Assembly: GCA_964561655.1 (NCBI GenBank)
Contig: CAZLQG010000036.1
Coordinates: 1-6,540 of the forward strand
Direction of reading: 5' to 3'
Source of the DNA: CAZLQG01 sp964561655
Lineage (GTDB): Bacteria > Patescibacteriota > Doudnabacteria > UBA920
Length of the DNA: 6,540 nucleotides
This document shows, piece after piece, positions 1-5,094 of the stretch. Below the pieces are notes generated by a model that searched no databases, had not been told where the DNA came from, and saw nothing but the letters and a program-made list of their open reading frames with translations. Position 1 is the first letter of the stretch, and each line of letters begins with the position of its first letter. Position numbers and translations under genes: made by a program.

Positions 1-1695
1 AACACCAGCCCATACACTTCTTCCAGGCAAAACTTAAGAATTATTCCTATGGGCGGTATTGAAGAAGTCGGCGAAAACATGACCGTGCTGGAATACGGCA
101 ATGATTTAATTGTGATAGATATGGGTTTGGCTTTTCCTGATGAAACCATGCCGGGAATTGACTATATTATTCCTGACACCAAATGGCTACAGCAAAACAA
201 GCACCGAATCCGCGGGATAGTTATTACCCACGGCCACTTGGATCATATTGGAGCTATTCCTTATATAATGCCAAAAATCGGCGACCCGCCGATTTACACC
301 ATGGCACTCACTGCCGGCTTTATTAAAAAACGAATGGAAGAATTTGGGCTGCTGCAAAGGACCAAAATTAATGTTTTCAAAAAAGACGATGTGTTGACCC
401 TCGGCAACTTCAAGGTACGCTTTTTTGGGCTCAACCACAACATTCCTGACAGTATCGGGCTTTCCATCCAAACTCCGGTCGGACAGATTATGTACGCCAC
501 GGACTGGAAATTCGACCATACTCCGGCAGACGGCCACCCCAGCGAATTCCAAAAAATCGCCAAGTTTGCCAGTGAAGGCGTTTTACTTTTAATGTCCGAT
601 TCCACTAACGCCGTAAAGCCCGGCTACTGCATGAGTGAACGCGAACTCGGACAGACCATTGACCGGCTGTTTTCCGACTTACAGGGGCGGATCATTTTCG
701 CTTCCTTTTCCACCAATATTTCCCGCGTCCAACAGGTTTTTGATGCGGCCGCTAAATTCAACCGCAAAGTTATTGTTACCGGCAGAAGCCTGGTCAATAA
801 CATTGAAATCGCGCTGTCTTTGGGCTACCTTAAGCTCCAACCCAAAATAATCATAAAATCTGAACAAGCAAAAAAATACCCGGACAACCAAATTGTAATT
901 CTCACGACCGGGAGCCAGGGCGAAGACGCGGCAGGCCTTGCGCGTATTGCCAGGAGCGACCACAAAACCATCAAAATTAAAAAGGGCGATACCACCATAG
1001 TTTCGGCCTCCCCCATTCCGGGCAACGAGCGCGCCATAGCCACGGTCTTATCCAACCTTACCCGCCTAGGGGCGAAGGTCATTTACAACAAAATTTTGGA
1101 CATTCATACTTCCGGGCACGCGCACCAAGAAGAGCTGAAGCTGATGATGAACCTGGTAAAACCCAAATTCTTCATGCCTATCCACGGCGAGCATCACATG
1201 ATTGTCACCCATGCGGACTTGGCCAAAAGTGTAGGAATTCCCGACAGCAATATTTTCGTTTTGGACAACGGCCAAATTCTAGAAATCACTTCCGCCAGGC
1301 AAGCCAAGGTGGTGGAAGATCCGAAAGTCACCACCGGCTATGTGTTTATTGACGGGCTTGGCATTGGCGATGTGGGGGAAGTAGTAATCAGGGACCGGCA
1401 GGTGATGGCCAAGGACGGCATGTTCGTAATTATTATGACTTTGGACCGCAGGAACGGAAAACTCATAAATACGCCTGACATTATCTCCAGAGGCTTTATT
1501 TACATGAAAGGCAACGATGATTTAATCCGCGAAGTCAAGCATGAAGTGCGGAAAATCTGCGAAAGCAAAACCAAAGAAAAACTGGAGCCCAACTGGGCAT
1601 ATTTAAGGAATGTAATACGAGACGAGATTGGCGAATTTTTGTACCAGCGGACGGAGCGAAGGCCGATGATTTTGCCGGTTGTGATTGAAGTTTAA
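1..1695 (+). CDS. rnj: Ribonuclease J (5' end outside the window)
   Basis: RNase J is a metallo-beta-lactamase/beta-CASP ribonuclease with endonuclease and 5'-to-3' exonuclease activity in mRNA decay and RNA maturation; it is cytoplasmic. Numbering from the ATG at 49, the zinc motif HGHLDH is at residues 61-66, followed by a conserved His in GLNHNIPDS (H130), TDW with D152, SDSTNA (183-188), the beta-CASP segment FASFSTNISR (217-226), SGHA (355-358) and PIHGE (377-381). The C-terminal domain follows to residue 548, so every catalytic element is present. The frame is open back to base 1 and reads LRIIPMGGIEEVGEN across the ATG. Family members have such a beta-strand before the GG, so the ATG at 49 is internal and the true start lies upstream of the window; many bacterial homologues carry an N-terminal extension there. 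The gene ends with TAA and is followed by a strong terminator, so it is not co-transcribed with trpS. Identification is secure. Confidence 0.95.
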   Translation, partial: NTSPYTSSRQNLRIIPMGGIEEVGENMTVLEYGNDLIVIDMGLAFPDETMPGIDYIIPDTKWLQQNKHRIRGIVITHGHLDHIGAIPYIMPKIGDPPIYTMALTAGFIKKRMEEFGLLQRTKINVFKKDDVLTLGNFKVRFFGLNHNIPDSIGLSIQTPVGQIMYATDWKFDHTPADGHPSEFQKIAKFASEGVLLLMSDSTNAVKPGYCMSERELGQTIDRLFSDLQGRIIFASFSTNISRVQQVFDAAAKFNRKVIVTGRSLVNNIEIALSLGYLKLQPKIIIKSEQAKKYPDNQIVILTTGSQGEDAAGLARIARSDHKTIKIKKGDTTIVSASPIPGNERAIATVLSNLTRLGAKVIYNKILDIHTSGHAHQEELKLMMNLVKPKFFMPIHGEHHMIVTHADLAKSVGIPDSNIFVLDNGQILEITSARQAKVVEDPKVTTGYVFIDGLGIGDVGEVVIRDRQVMAKDGMFVIIMTLDRRNGKLINTPDIISRGFIYMKGNDDLIREVKHEVRKICESKTKEKLEPNWAYLRNVIRDEIGEFLYQRTERRPMILPVVIEV

Positions 1696-1707
1696 AAAGA
1701 TCAGAAC

Positions 1708-1738
1708 AAAGGCCCCCGCCGTTGGCGGGGGCCTTTTT
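1708..1738 (+). terminator. Intrinsic terminator of the RNase J gene
   Basis: A perfect 10-bp GC-rich stem (GGCCCCCGCC at 1711-1720 with GGCGGGGGCC at 1724-1733) closes a 3-nt loop. It is preceded by AAA and followed by five T's. It begins 12 nt after the stop codon and faces the + strand. Confidence 0.95.
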
Positions 1739-1752
1739 GATATTTTAAAATT

Positions 1753-1768
1753 TGCTATACTATAGCTT
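1753..1768 (+). promoter_or_regulatory. Extended -10 promoter of trpS, apparently leaderless
   Basis: TGC-TATACT (1753-1761) matches the extended -10 form TGn-TATAAT with one mismatch. Only 7 nt separate it from the ATG at 1769, so a start site at the usual distance falls on or next to the A of the start codon. No purine-rich Shine-Dalgarno precedes the ATG. A TTGATA at 1737-1742 is only 13 bp from the -10 and is not a usable -35. The leaderless reading is inferred from spacing. Confidence 0.65.
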
Positions 1769-2749
1769 ATGAACCAAAAAGAAGTTATTGTTTCGGGAAT
1801 AAGGGCCTCGGGAAGGCTTCATATCGGCAATTATCTGGGAGCTTTAAAGCAGTTTGTGGAATTACAGAGCGATTCCATAAAAAGCTGCTTTTTCTTTATT
1901 GCCGACCTGCACGCCATTACTACCCCGTTTGAGCCTAAAGAACTTAAGCAAAACACTTTGGAAGTGGTCGCGGATTACCTCGCCGCCGGAATTAACCCTA
2001 AAAAATGCACATTCTTTTTACAATCTTCTGTCCAAGAACATACCGAGCTTGCCTGGATTTTTAACTGCCTGCTGCCTCTTAGTGAACTTGAAAGAATGAC
2101 GCAGTTCAAAGATAAAGCGCGGCAACATAAAGGTAGCATTAATGCCGGCCTTTTAATTTACCCTGCCTTAATGGCCGCGGATATTTTAATTTACAAAGCA
2201 AACGCCGTGCCAGTGGGAGAAGACCAGGTGCAACATGTGGAACTTGCCAGAGTGGTGGCACGAAAATTTAACAATAAATTTGGAAAAGTTTTTTCTGAGC
2301 CCAAAACTTTTTTGCGAAAACCTTTGCGCGTAATGAGCCTCACCGACCCTACCAAGAAAATGAGCAAAACCGGTGACGAAGCCTTGATGCTGGATGATTC
2401 GCCGACGGAGATTGTACGCAAACTAAAAAAAGCCGTGACCGCTACGACCGCGGGAGGAAAATCTCCGGGAGAAGAAAATCTATTTTTATTACTTGAACAT
2501 TTTGGCACGCAAAATGAAATTGCGGAACTTCGGGACCAGCAGCGTTCAAGGACCCTTAAATTTAGTGAACTAAAACATACTCTGGCCACTAGAATTTCCG
2601 ACCATTTCAAAGAATTCCGCGAACGCAAAAAACATCTACTTTCAAACCCCGCAAACCTTGCTCGAATCCTCGCCGAAGGATCCGGGAAAGCTAGAAGCGT
2701 CGCTTCTAAAACTCTGCGGGAAGTGAAAGAAAAAACCGGACTCCTTTAG
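1769..2749 (+). CDS. trpS: Tryptophan--tRNA ligase (TrpRS)
   Basis: A class Ic aminoacyl-tRNA synthetase that activates tryptophan with ATP and charges tRNA-Trp in the cytoplasm. The N-terminal GIRASGRLHIGNYLGA carries the HIGH-type signature HIGN (residues 18-21). YPALMAADIL (131-140) contains the Asp (D138) that in characterised bacterial TrpRS contacts the substrate indole. VPVGEDQ (147-153) and the KMSKS-type loop KMSKT (197-201, in SLTDPTKKMSKT) complete the nucleotide-binding fold. The helical anticodon-binding region runs to residue 326, a normal family length. The KMSKT ending instead of KMSKS is a conservative change. The start is fixed by the distance to HIGN and by the -10 element just upstream; there is no ribosome binding site. 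It stands alone between two terminator-like hairpins, the second of which covers its own stop codon. Identification is secure. Confidence 0.97.
   Translation: MNQKEVIVSGIRASGRLHIGNYLGALKQFVELQSDSIKSCFFFIADLHAITTPFEPKELKQNTLEVVADYLAAGINPKKCTFFLQSSVQEHTELAWIFNCLLPLSELERMTQFKDKARQHKGSINAGLLIYPALMAADILIYKANAVPVGEDQVQHVELARVVARKFNNKFGKVFSEPKTFLRKPLRVMSLTDPTKKMSKTGDEALMLDDSPTEIVRKLKKAVTATTAGGKSPGEENLFLLLEHFGTQNEIAELRDQQRSRTLKFSELKHTLATRISDHFKEFRERKKHLLSNPANLARILAEGSGKARSVASKTLREVKEKTGLL
2692..2708. repeat. 17-bp odd-centred perfect palindrome inside trpS
   Basis: TAGAAGCG and CGCTTCTA flank a single central T. It lies near the 3' end of trpS and about 75 bp upstream of the putative helix-turn-helix gene at 2782. 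It could be an operator-like site or chance; nothing else supports a role. Confidence 0.3.
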
Positions 2750-2760
2750 GGTCCGGTTTT
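2732..2760 (+). terminator. Hairpin across the trpS stop codon, probable weak terminator
   Basis: AAAACCGGAC (2732-2741) pairs with GTCCGGTTTT (2751-2760), leaving a 9-nt loop that contains the TAG stop (2747-2749). The T-run is only four long and is part of the stem, so termination may be incomplete. Read-through would carry transcription into the small gene that starts 22 nt later. Confidence 0.65.
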
Positions 2761-2768
2761 AAATGCAC

Positions 2769-2777
2769 AAGGAGGTG
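2769..2777 (+). promoter_or_regulatory. Perfect Shine-Dalgarno site of the 70-aa HTH-like gene
   Basis: AAGGAGGTG is complementary to the usual 16S rRNA 3' end, and six bases separate GGAGG from the ATG at 2782. It decides the start of this short gene and contrasts with the absence of such a site before trpS and the mutase gene. Confidence 0.85.
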
Positions 2778-2781
2778 CACC

Positions 2782-2994
2782 ATGACCAACCTGAGTGGGT
2801 CTTTTGCTCTTGAACTACTGCGCCAACAGCAAGAAACCGGTGCGACGCCAGAAGACTTGGCCAACCAAACAGGGATCCCTGTTGAACGCATCAGGAATCG
2901 TTTGACTGTGGCCGCAAGGCACGCTCAAGCGCATCCCGGAGCGGGGCTGACTACTGCGATCGAATTGCCTGATCATCCACCGGATGGCATATGA
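2782..2994 (+). CDS. Small putative helix-turn-helix protein (70 aa), function unknown
   Basis: I do not recognise a named family. Residues 22-43 (TPEDLANQTGIPVERIRNRL and onward) fit the helix-turn-helix pattern: a helix with a Leu-Ala pair, a Thr-Gly turn, then Ile-Pro-Val starting a second helix with Ile-Arg spacing. A DNA-binding role is therefore plausible but inferred. A short amphipathic helix (SFALELLRQQQ) comes first, and the tail is rich in Pro and Asp (ELPDHPPDGI). There is no signal peptide or membrane segment. Support for it being real: a perfect Shine-Dalgarno at ideal spacing, and a hairpin 9 nt after the TGA stop. The DNA is clearly more GC-rich than trpS or the mutase gene. 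It lies 32 bp after trpS and may depend on read-through, since no convincing promoter was found. Alternatively it could be a regulatory or toxin-antitoxin-like peptide. Confidence 0.7.
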   Translation: MTNLSGSFALELLRQQQETGATPEDLANQTGIPVERIRNRLTVAARHAQAHPGAGLTTAIELPDHPPDGI

Positions 2995-3003
2995 GACCCG
3001 CAC

Positions 3004-3037
3004 AACGGCAGGCGTTTCCTCCCCCGCGCCTGCCGTT
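3004..3037 (+). terminator. Hairpin after the 70-aa HTH-like gene, likely terminator
   Basis: AACGGCAGGCG (3004-3014) and CGCCTGCCGTT (3027-3037) form an 11-bp perfect stem around a 12-nt pyrimidine-rich loop. The following CCACTTATTTTAT is T-rich but interrupted, so it is a moderate rather than strong intrinsic terminator. Confidence 0.6.
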
Positions 3038-3052
3038 CCACTTATTTTATAA

Positions 3053-3124
3053 TGTCATTCCGGCAGCCACGAAGGGCTAGCCGGAATCTAAAAAAATGGA
3101 TCCCGGATCAAGTCCGGGATGACA
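3053..3124. repeat. Compound palindromic intergenic repeat element
   Basis: The outer arms TGTCAT (3053-3058) and ATGACA (3119-3124) enclose two hairpins. The first is ATTCCGGCAGCC paired with GGCT-A-GCCGGAAT (3057-3087, one bulged A). The second is ATCCCGGA paired with TCCGGGAT (3100-3107 and 3113-3120). An A-rich spacer lies between them. This layout and wording (GGATCCCGGATCAAGTCCGG) resemble dispersed small repeats that I recall from many bacterial genomes, non-autonomous in character. Copy number cannot be judged from one window. It intrudes into the 3' end of the mutase gene. Confidence 0.75.
3090..3120 (-). terminator. Terminator of the mutase gene, formed by the repeat element
   Basis: Read on the - strand, the 8-bp stem ATCCCGGA/TCCGGGAT with a 5-nt loop is followed by CCA and seven T's (the A run at 3090-3096). 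The TGA stop of the mutase gene (3108-3110) lies in the hairpin loop. Confidence 0.75.
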
Positions 3125-4469
3125 AATCTGAAACCAGATTTGTCACTTCTTCTATTTTTGCTTCCAAAAGCTCTTTACTGTTGGCTTCTAAATTTATTCG
3201 TAAAAGATTTTCTGTATTAGACTTGCGCACGCTTACGCGCCAATCTGGAAAACAAATATCCAGCCCGTCCAGTTCCCCTATCTCCGCTTTTTGATAATGG
3301 TTTTTTATGTCTTCCAAAATATTTGGATTTTTAAATTCAAAATTGATTTCTTCGGAAATGTAAAACTTGGATCGCAAAGGGGCAAGAATTTGCGAGAAAG
3401 ATTGATTGGACGAAGAAAGAATATCCAGCACCGCTAAAAACGGCAATAAACCGTTGTCCAAGTAAAAATTTTCCTTAAAATAATAATGACCCGAGGTTTC
3501 CGAGCCAAACACCGCGCCTTCTTTTATCATTCGTTCCTTAATAAATGAATGCCCCGCCACAGCAGGAATAGAAATACCGCCCGATTTTTGTATTGCGTTA
3601 TCTATAACCCTATATACCCTGGTGTCATGCAAAACTTTCCCGCCCGGAAACTTTTTTAAATAATATTCGCTTAAAAGCGCGTTAATATAAGCGGGCGTAA
3701 CAAACTCTCCGTTTTCGTCAAAAAAGAAACAGCGGTCCGCATCCCCGTCCCAGGCTACGCCAAGGTCGGGTTTTAATTTCTTGATGATTGCCGAAGTTTC
3801 CGCGCGCGTCTCCGACCGCAAAGGGTCCGGCCGGCCTTTGGGAAAACTTCCGTCCAAGCGGCCATTGATTACTTCTATAAACTTAACGGGCAAAACTTTT
3901 TTCAAATGATTAATGGCAGGCGTAGCCATGCCGAAATTGGTATTCGCAACAATTTTTAAAGGCCTAAACTTTGATACATCAAATTTTGACAAAACATGCT
4001 GGTAGTATGCTTCTGTAATATCTGCTTTTTCTACTTTTCCCTTTGAATCTGAAATCTTAAATCTTAAATCTGAATTTACCAAGTCCCTAATTTCGTAAAT
4101 TCCGCTGTCGCCCGAAATCGGTATGGCCTCTTCCTTTACCAGCTTAAGCCCGCCGTATTCTTTGGGATTATGGCTGGCCGTGGCCATAATGCCGCCGTCA
4201 GTCTTTAAATGACAAACACCAAAATAAAATTGGTCGGAAGAAACCAAACCAATATCAACAACGTCTACTCTTGCCTCGGTTAAACCCTTAATTGCCGCCT
4301 GCTTAAATTCTTCGCCTGAAAGACGCATGTCCGTTCCCACCACCACGTTTTTTGGCTTAACAAATTCTACATAAGCTCGCACAATTTTATAAACAACCTC
4401 GGCATTTATTTGCGAAGGGTATATGCCGCGAATGTCGTAAGCTTTAAAAATGGCAGGGTCTATTTTCAT
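3108..4469 (-). CDS. manB: Phosphomannomutase/phosphoglucomutase (alpha-D-phosphohexomutase)
   Basis: Interconverts hexose 6-phosphate and hexose 1-phosphate through a phosphoserine enzyme, supplying GDP-mannose or UDP-glucose precursors for surface polysaccharide; cytoplasmic. The 453 residues show the four family signatures in order: the active-serine loop TASHNP (97-102, S99), the Mg-binding DGDADR (241-246), the sugar-binding GSETSGH (322-328) and the phosphate-binding RKSNTENLLR (415-424). Length and the N-terminus KAYDIRGIYP are normal. Substrate preference (mannose or glucose) cannot be read from motifs. Oddities: residues about 131-147 (NSDLRFKISDSKGK) are encoded by a 7-bp tandem repeat in the loop after the first domain. 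The final four residues and the stop come from the palindromic repeat. The ATG at 4467-4469 has no Shine-Dalgarno and lies 6 nt after an extended -10. It converges with the small gene at 2782. Confidence 0.95.
   Translation of the reverse strand: MKIDPAIFKAYDIRGIYPSQINAEVVYKIVRAYVEFVKPKNVVVGTDMRLSGEEFKQAAIKGLTEARVDVVDIGLVSSDQFYFGVCHLKTDGGIMATASHNPKEYGGLKLVKEEAIPISGDSGIYEIRDLVNSDLRFKISDSKGKVEKADITEAYYQHVLSKFDVSKFRPLKIVANTNFGMATPAINHLKKVLPVKFIEVINGRLDGSFPKGRPDPLRSETRAETSAIIKKLKPDLGVAWDGDADRCFFFDENGEFVTPAYINALLSEYYLKKFPGGKVLHDTRVYRVIDNAIQKSGGISIPAVAGHSFIKERMIKEGAVFGSETSGHYYFKENFYLDNGLLPFLAVLDILSSSNQSFSQILAPLRSKFYISEEINFEFKNPNILEDIKNHYQKAEIGELDGLDICFPDWRVSVRKSNTENLLRINLEANSKELLEAKIEEVTNLVSDLSSRT
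3121..3144. repeat. 10-bp inverted repeat in the mutase 3' coding end
   Basis: GACAAATCTG (3121-3130) and CAGATTTGTC (3135-3144) are perfectly complementary around AAAC. It touches the palindromic element and encodes residues near the C-terminus of the mutase (TNLVSDLS). It could be a third arm of the element or part of the site it entered. Confidence 0.6.
4044..4078. repeat. 7-bp-period tandem repeat inside the mutase gene
   Basis: On the + strand the units read TGAATCT, GAAATCT, TAAATCT, TAAATCT, GAATTTA. Being 7 bp long, the repeat gives a 7-residue period on the coding strand (SDLRFKI-SDS) and keeps the reading frame. It sits in a surface-loop region between conserved motifs. Confidence 0.75.
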
Positions 4470-4484
4470 AACAGTATTTTAACA
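4470..4484 (-). promoter_or_regulatory. Extended -10 promoter of the mutase gene, apparently leaderless
   Basis: On the - strand TGT-TAAAAT matches the extended -10 with one mismatch, and only ACTGTT lies between it and the ATG. The expected transcription start thus coincides with the start codon, as at trpS. No -35 is visible: the upstream bases are the T-tract and stem of the preceding terminator. Inferred from sequence spacing. Confidence 0.6.
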
Positions 4485-4527
4485 TAAAAAAATAGATGGC
4501 GGACCGCGTGCAGCATTGCGGTCCGCC
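4485..4527 (-). terminator. Intrinsic terminator of the basic 70-aa protein gene
   Basis: On the - strand GGCGGACCGC and GCGGTCCGCC (4518-4527 and 4498-4507) form a perfect 10-bp stem with a 10-nt loop, followed by ATCTATTTTTTTAT. It starts 17 nt beyond the stop codon, and its T-tract runs straight into the mutase promoter, insulating the two units. Confidence 0.9.
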
Positions 4528-4544
4528 AGGGATCACGGCGGTGT

Positions 4545-4757
4545 TCAGAATACATAAACACGGCGGTGATCACGGTACAAAAGCTTCGGGCGCTCTCGGC
4601 GCCCTTTGGCCTTCTGCCCTTCGGCCTTCTTCTTCTTCAACACCACGGCGGCTCTGCCGCCGGGCTTACCTTTTTGTCTGTGGCGCCGCTGTGCGCGAGC
4701 GCCACCCTTTGAAGAGCGAACCACGCGACCATGGCCGCCTTTCGCCGATTTCGACAT
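4545..4757 (-). CDS. Small highly basic protein (70 aa), function unknown
   Basis: Not a family I recognise. About 36% of residues are Lys or Arg (12 K, 13 R) against only three acidic ones; Gly is abundant. Composition clusters as MSKSAKGGHGR, an Arg/Gln stretch (RAQRRHRQKGK), a Lys block (LKKKKAEGQKAKGRRER, about 40-56) and a less charged tail ending RDHRRVYVF. There is no membrane or signal segment. Such composition suggests binding to RNA or DNA, for example a ribosome- or nucleoid-associated peptide, but that is inference. The gene is a complete unit: TTGACT-17 bp-TAAAGT promoter, leader hairpin, GGGAGG Shine-Dalgarno five bases before the ATG, and a strong terminator. This makes the - strand reading far better than the longer opposite-strand frame covering the same bases. 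It is markedly GC-rich compared with its neighbours, and has the same length and start-signal style as the gene at 2782. Confidence 0.75.
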   Translation of the reverse strand: MSKSAKGGHGRVVRSSKGGARAQRRHRQKGKPGGRAAVVLKKKKAEGQKAKGRRERPKLLYRDHRRVYVF

Positions 4758-4762
4758 GCATG

Positions 4763-4788
4763 CCTCCCGCGCCGAAACTGTCTGGCGC
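4763..4788 (-). promoter_or_regulatory. Shine-Dalgarno with adjacent leader hairpin, basic 70-aa gene
   Basis: On the - strand GCGCC (4784-4788) and GGCGC (4769-4773) form a 5-bp stem with a 10-nt loop ending immediately before GGGAGG. The ATG follows after CATGC. A hairpin abutting the ribosome binding site could modulate access; that function is not shown. Confidence 0.5.
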
Positions 4789-4811
4789 TGTGTTTGGATT
4801 TATTAACCCAA

Positions 4812-4840
4812 ACTTTAGCCCTCTCTCTCTTTAAAGTCAA
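4812..4840 (-). promoter_or_regulatory. Sigma-70-type promoter of the basic 70-aa gene
   Basis: On the - strand TTGACT (4835-4840) is separated by exactly 17 bp from TAAAGT (4812-4817). A start near 4805 would give a leader of about 48 nt. Unlike trpS and the mutase gene, this is a -35/-10 promoter feeding a Shine-Dalgarno leader. Confidence 0.65.
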
Positions 4841-4884
4841 TACTTGGCTAAACTCGCATTTTGGTTTAAACTGGATAGTCTGAT

Positions 4885-4918
4885 ATTCTTAATTCGTAAT
4901 TCTTAACTTCATAATTCT
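4885..4918. repeat. Intergenic heptamer repeat (ATTCNTA type)
   Basis: Units ATTCTTA, ATTCGTA, ATTCTTA, ACTTCATA, ATTCT follow each other with a period of 7 (one unit of 8). The period matches the repeat within the mutase gene, although the wording differs. It lies between inverted 8-mers GTCTGATA (4878-4885) and TATCAGAC (4953-4960). Confidence 0.6.
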
Positions 4919-4944
4919 GTTATGAGCTTTCAAATCGGCATGGT

Positions 4945-5094
4945 ATGAACACTATCAGACATCCTGTTTTGGACTTAAACTCTAAATTGATACCTTTCTA
5001 CTTCAAAATCAAAATGCCCGCTCCCCAAAAAGAACGGGTCATAGTAGTTCGGAATAAACTAGGCCAAATAGTAAAATCAGTTCCCGTAAGCTAA
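4945..5094 (+). CDS. Possible 49-aa ORF converging on the reverse transcriptase gene
   Basis: The ATG at 4945 opens 49 codons to TAA at 5092-5094, inside a stretch open since 4915. The product starts MNTIRHPVLDLNSKLIPFYF and ends with a beta-strand-like segment (KERVIVVRNKLGQIVKSVP). An internal ATG at 5014 would give 26 residues (MPAPQKERV...). I recognise no family. Its stop overlaps the reverse transcriptase stop (TAG on the - strand at 5091-5093) within the four bases CTAA. There is no Shine-Dalgarno and no clear promoter, and an open stretch of this length can arise by chance. Reported because the peptide looks protein-like and nothing else explains this interval. Confidence 0.25.
   Translation: MNTIRHPVLDLNSKLIPFYFKIKMPAPQKERVIVVRNKLGQIVKSVPVS
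5017..5038 (-). terminator. Possible terminator of the reverse transcriptase gene
   Basis: Read on the - strand, CCCGTTC pairs with GAGCGGG (7 positions, one mismatch) around a T/G-rich 8-nt loop, followed by CATTTTGATTTTG. It lies about 50 bp past the stop. The stem is short and the T-run interrupted, so this is tentative. Confidence 0.35.

Noticed and set aside
187..1275. Several open frames of 69-121 codons on the opposite strand or another frame of RNase J
   Set aside because: They are shadows of a strongly conserved gene and have no start signals of their own.
1737..1761. TTGATA/TATACT as a -35/-10 pair for trpS
   Set aside because: The spacer is 13 bp, too short; the extended -10 alone explains the site better.
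2191..2628. 145-codon - strand frame within trpS
   Set aside because: Serine/leucine-rich shadow of the conserved TrpRS frame, without promoter or ribosome binding site.
4496..4834. A 112-codon + strand frame over the basic-protein gene
   Set aside because: It has no ribosome binding site, its start lies in a hairpin, and the product is low-complexity. The opposite strand has promoter, Shine-Dalgarno and terminator placed exactly around the 70-codon frame.
4885..4918. CRISPR-like array
   Set aside because: The units are 7 bp with no spacers, and no cas gene is present.
4841..5090. Template repeat of a DGR next to the reverse transcriptase stop
   Set aside because: No adenine-rich AAC/AAT-type coding pattern, no GFR-like end, and no second similar copy in the window; only a heptamer repeat and a short open frame are visible.
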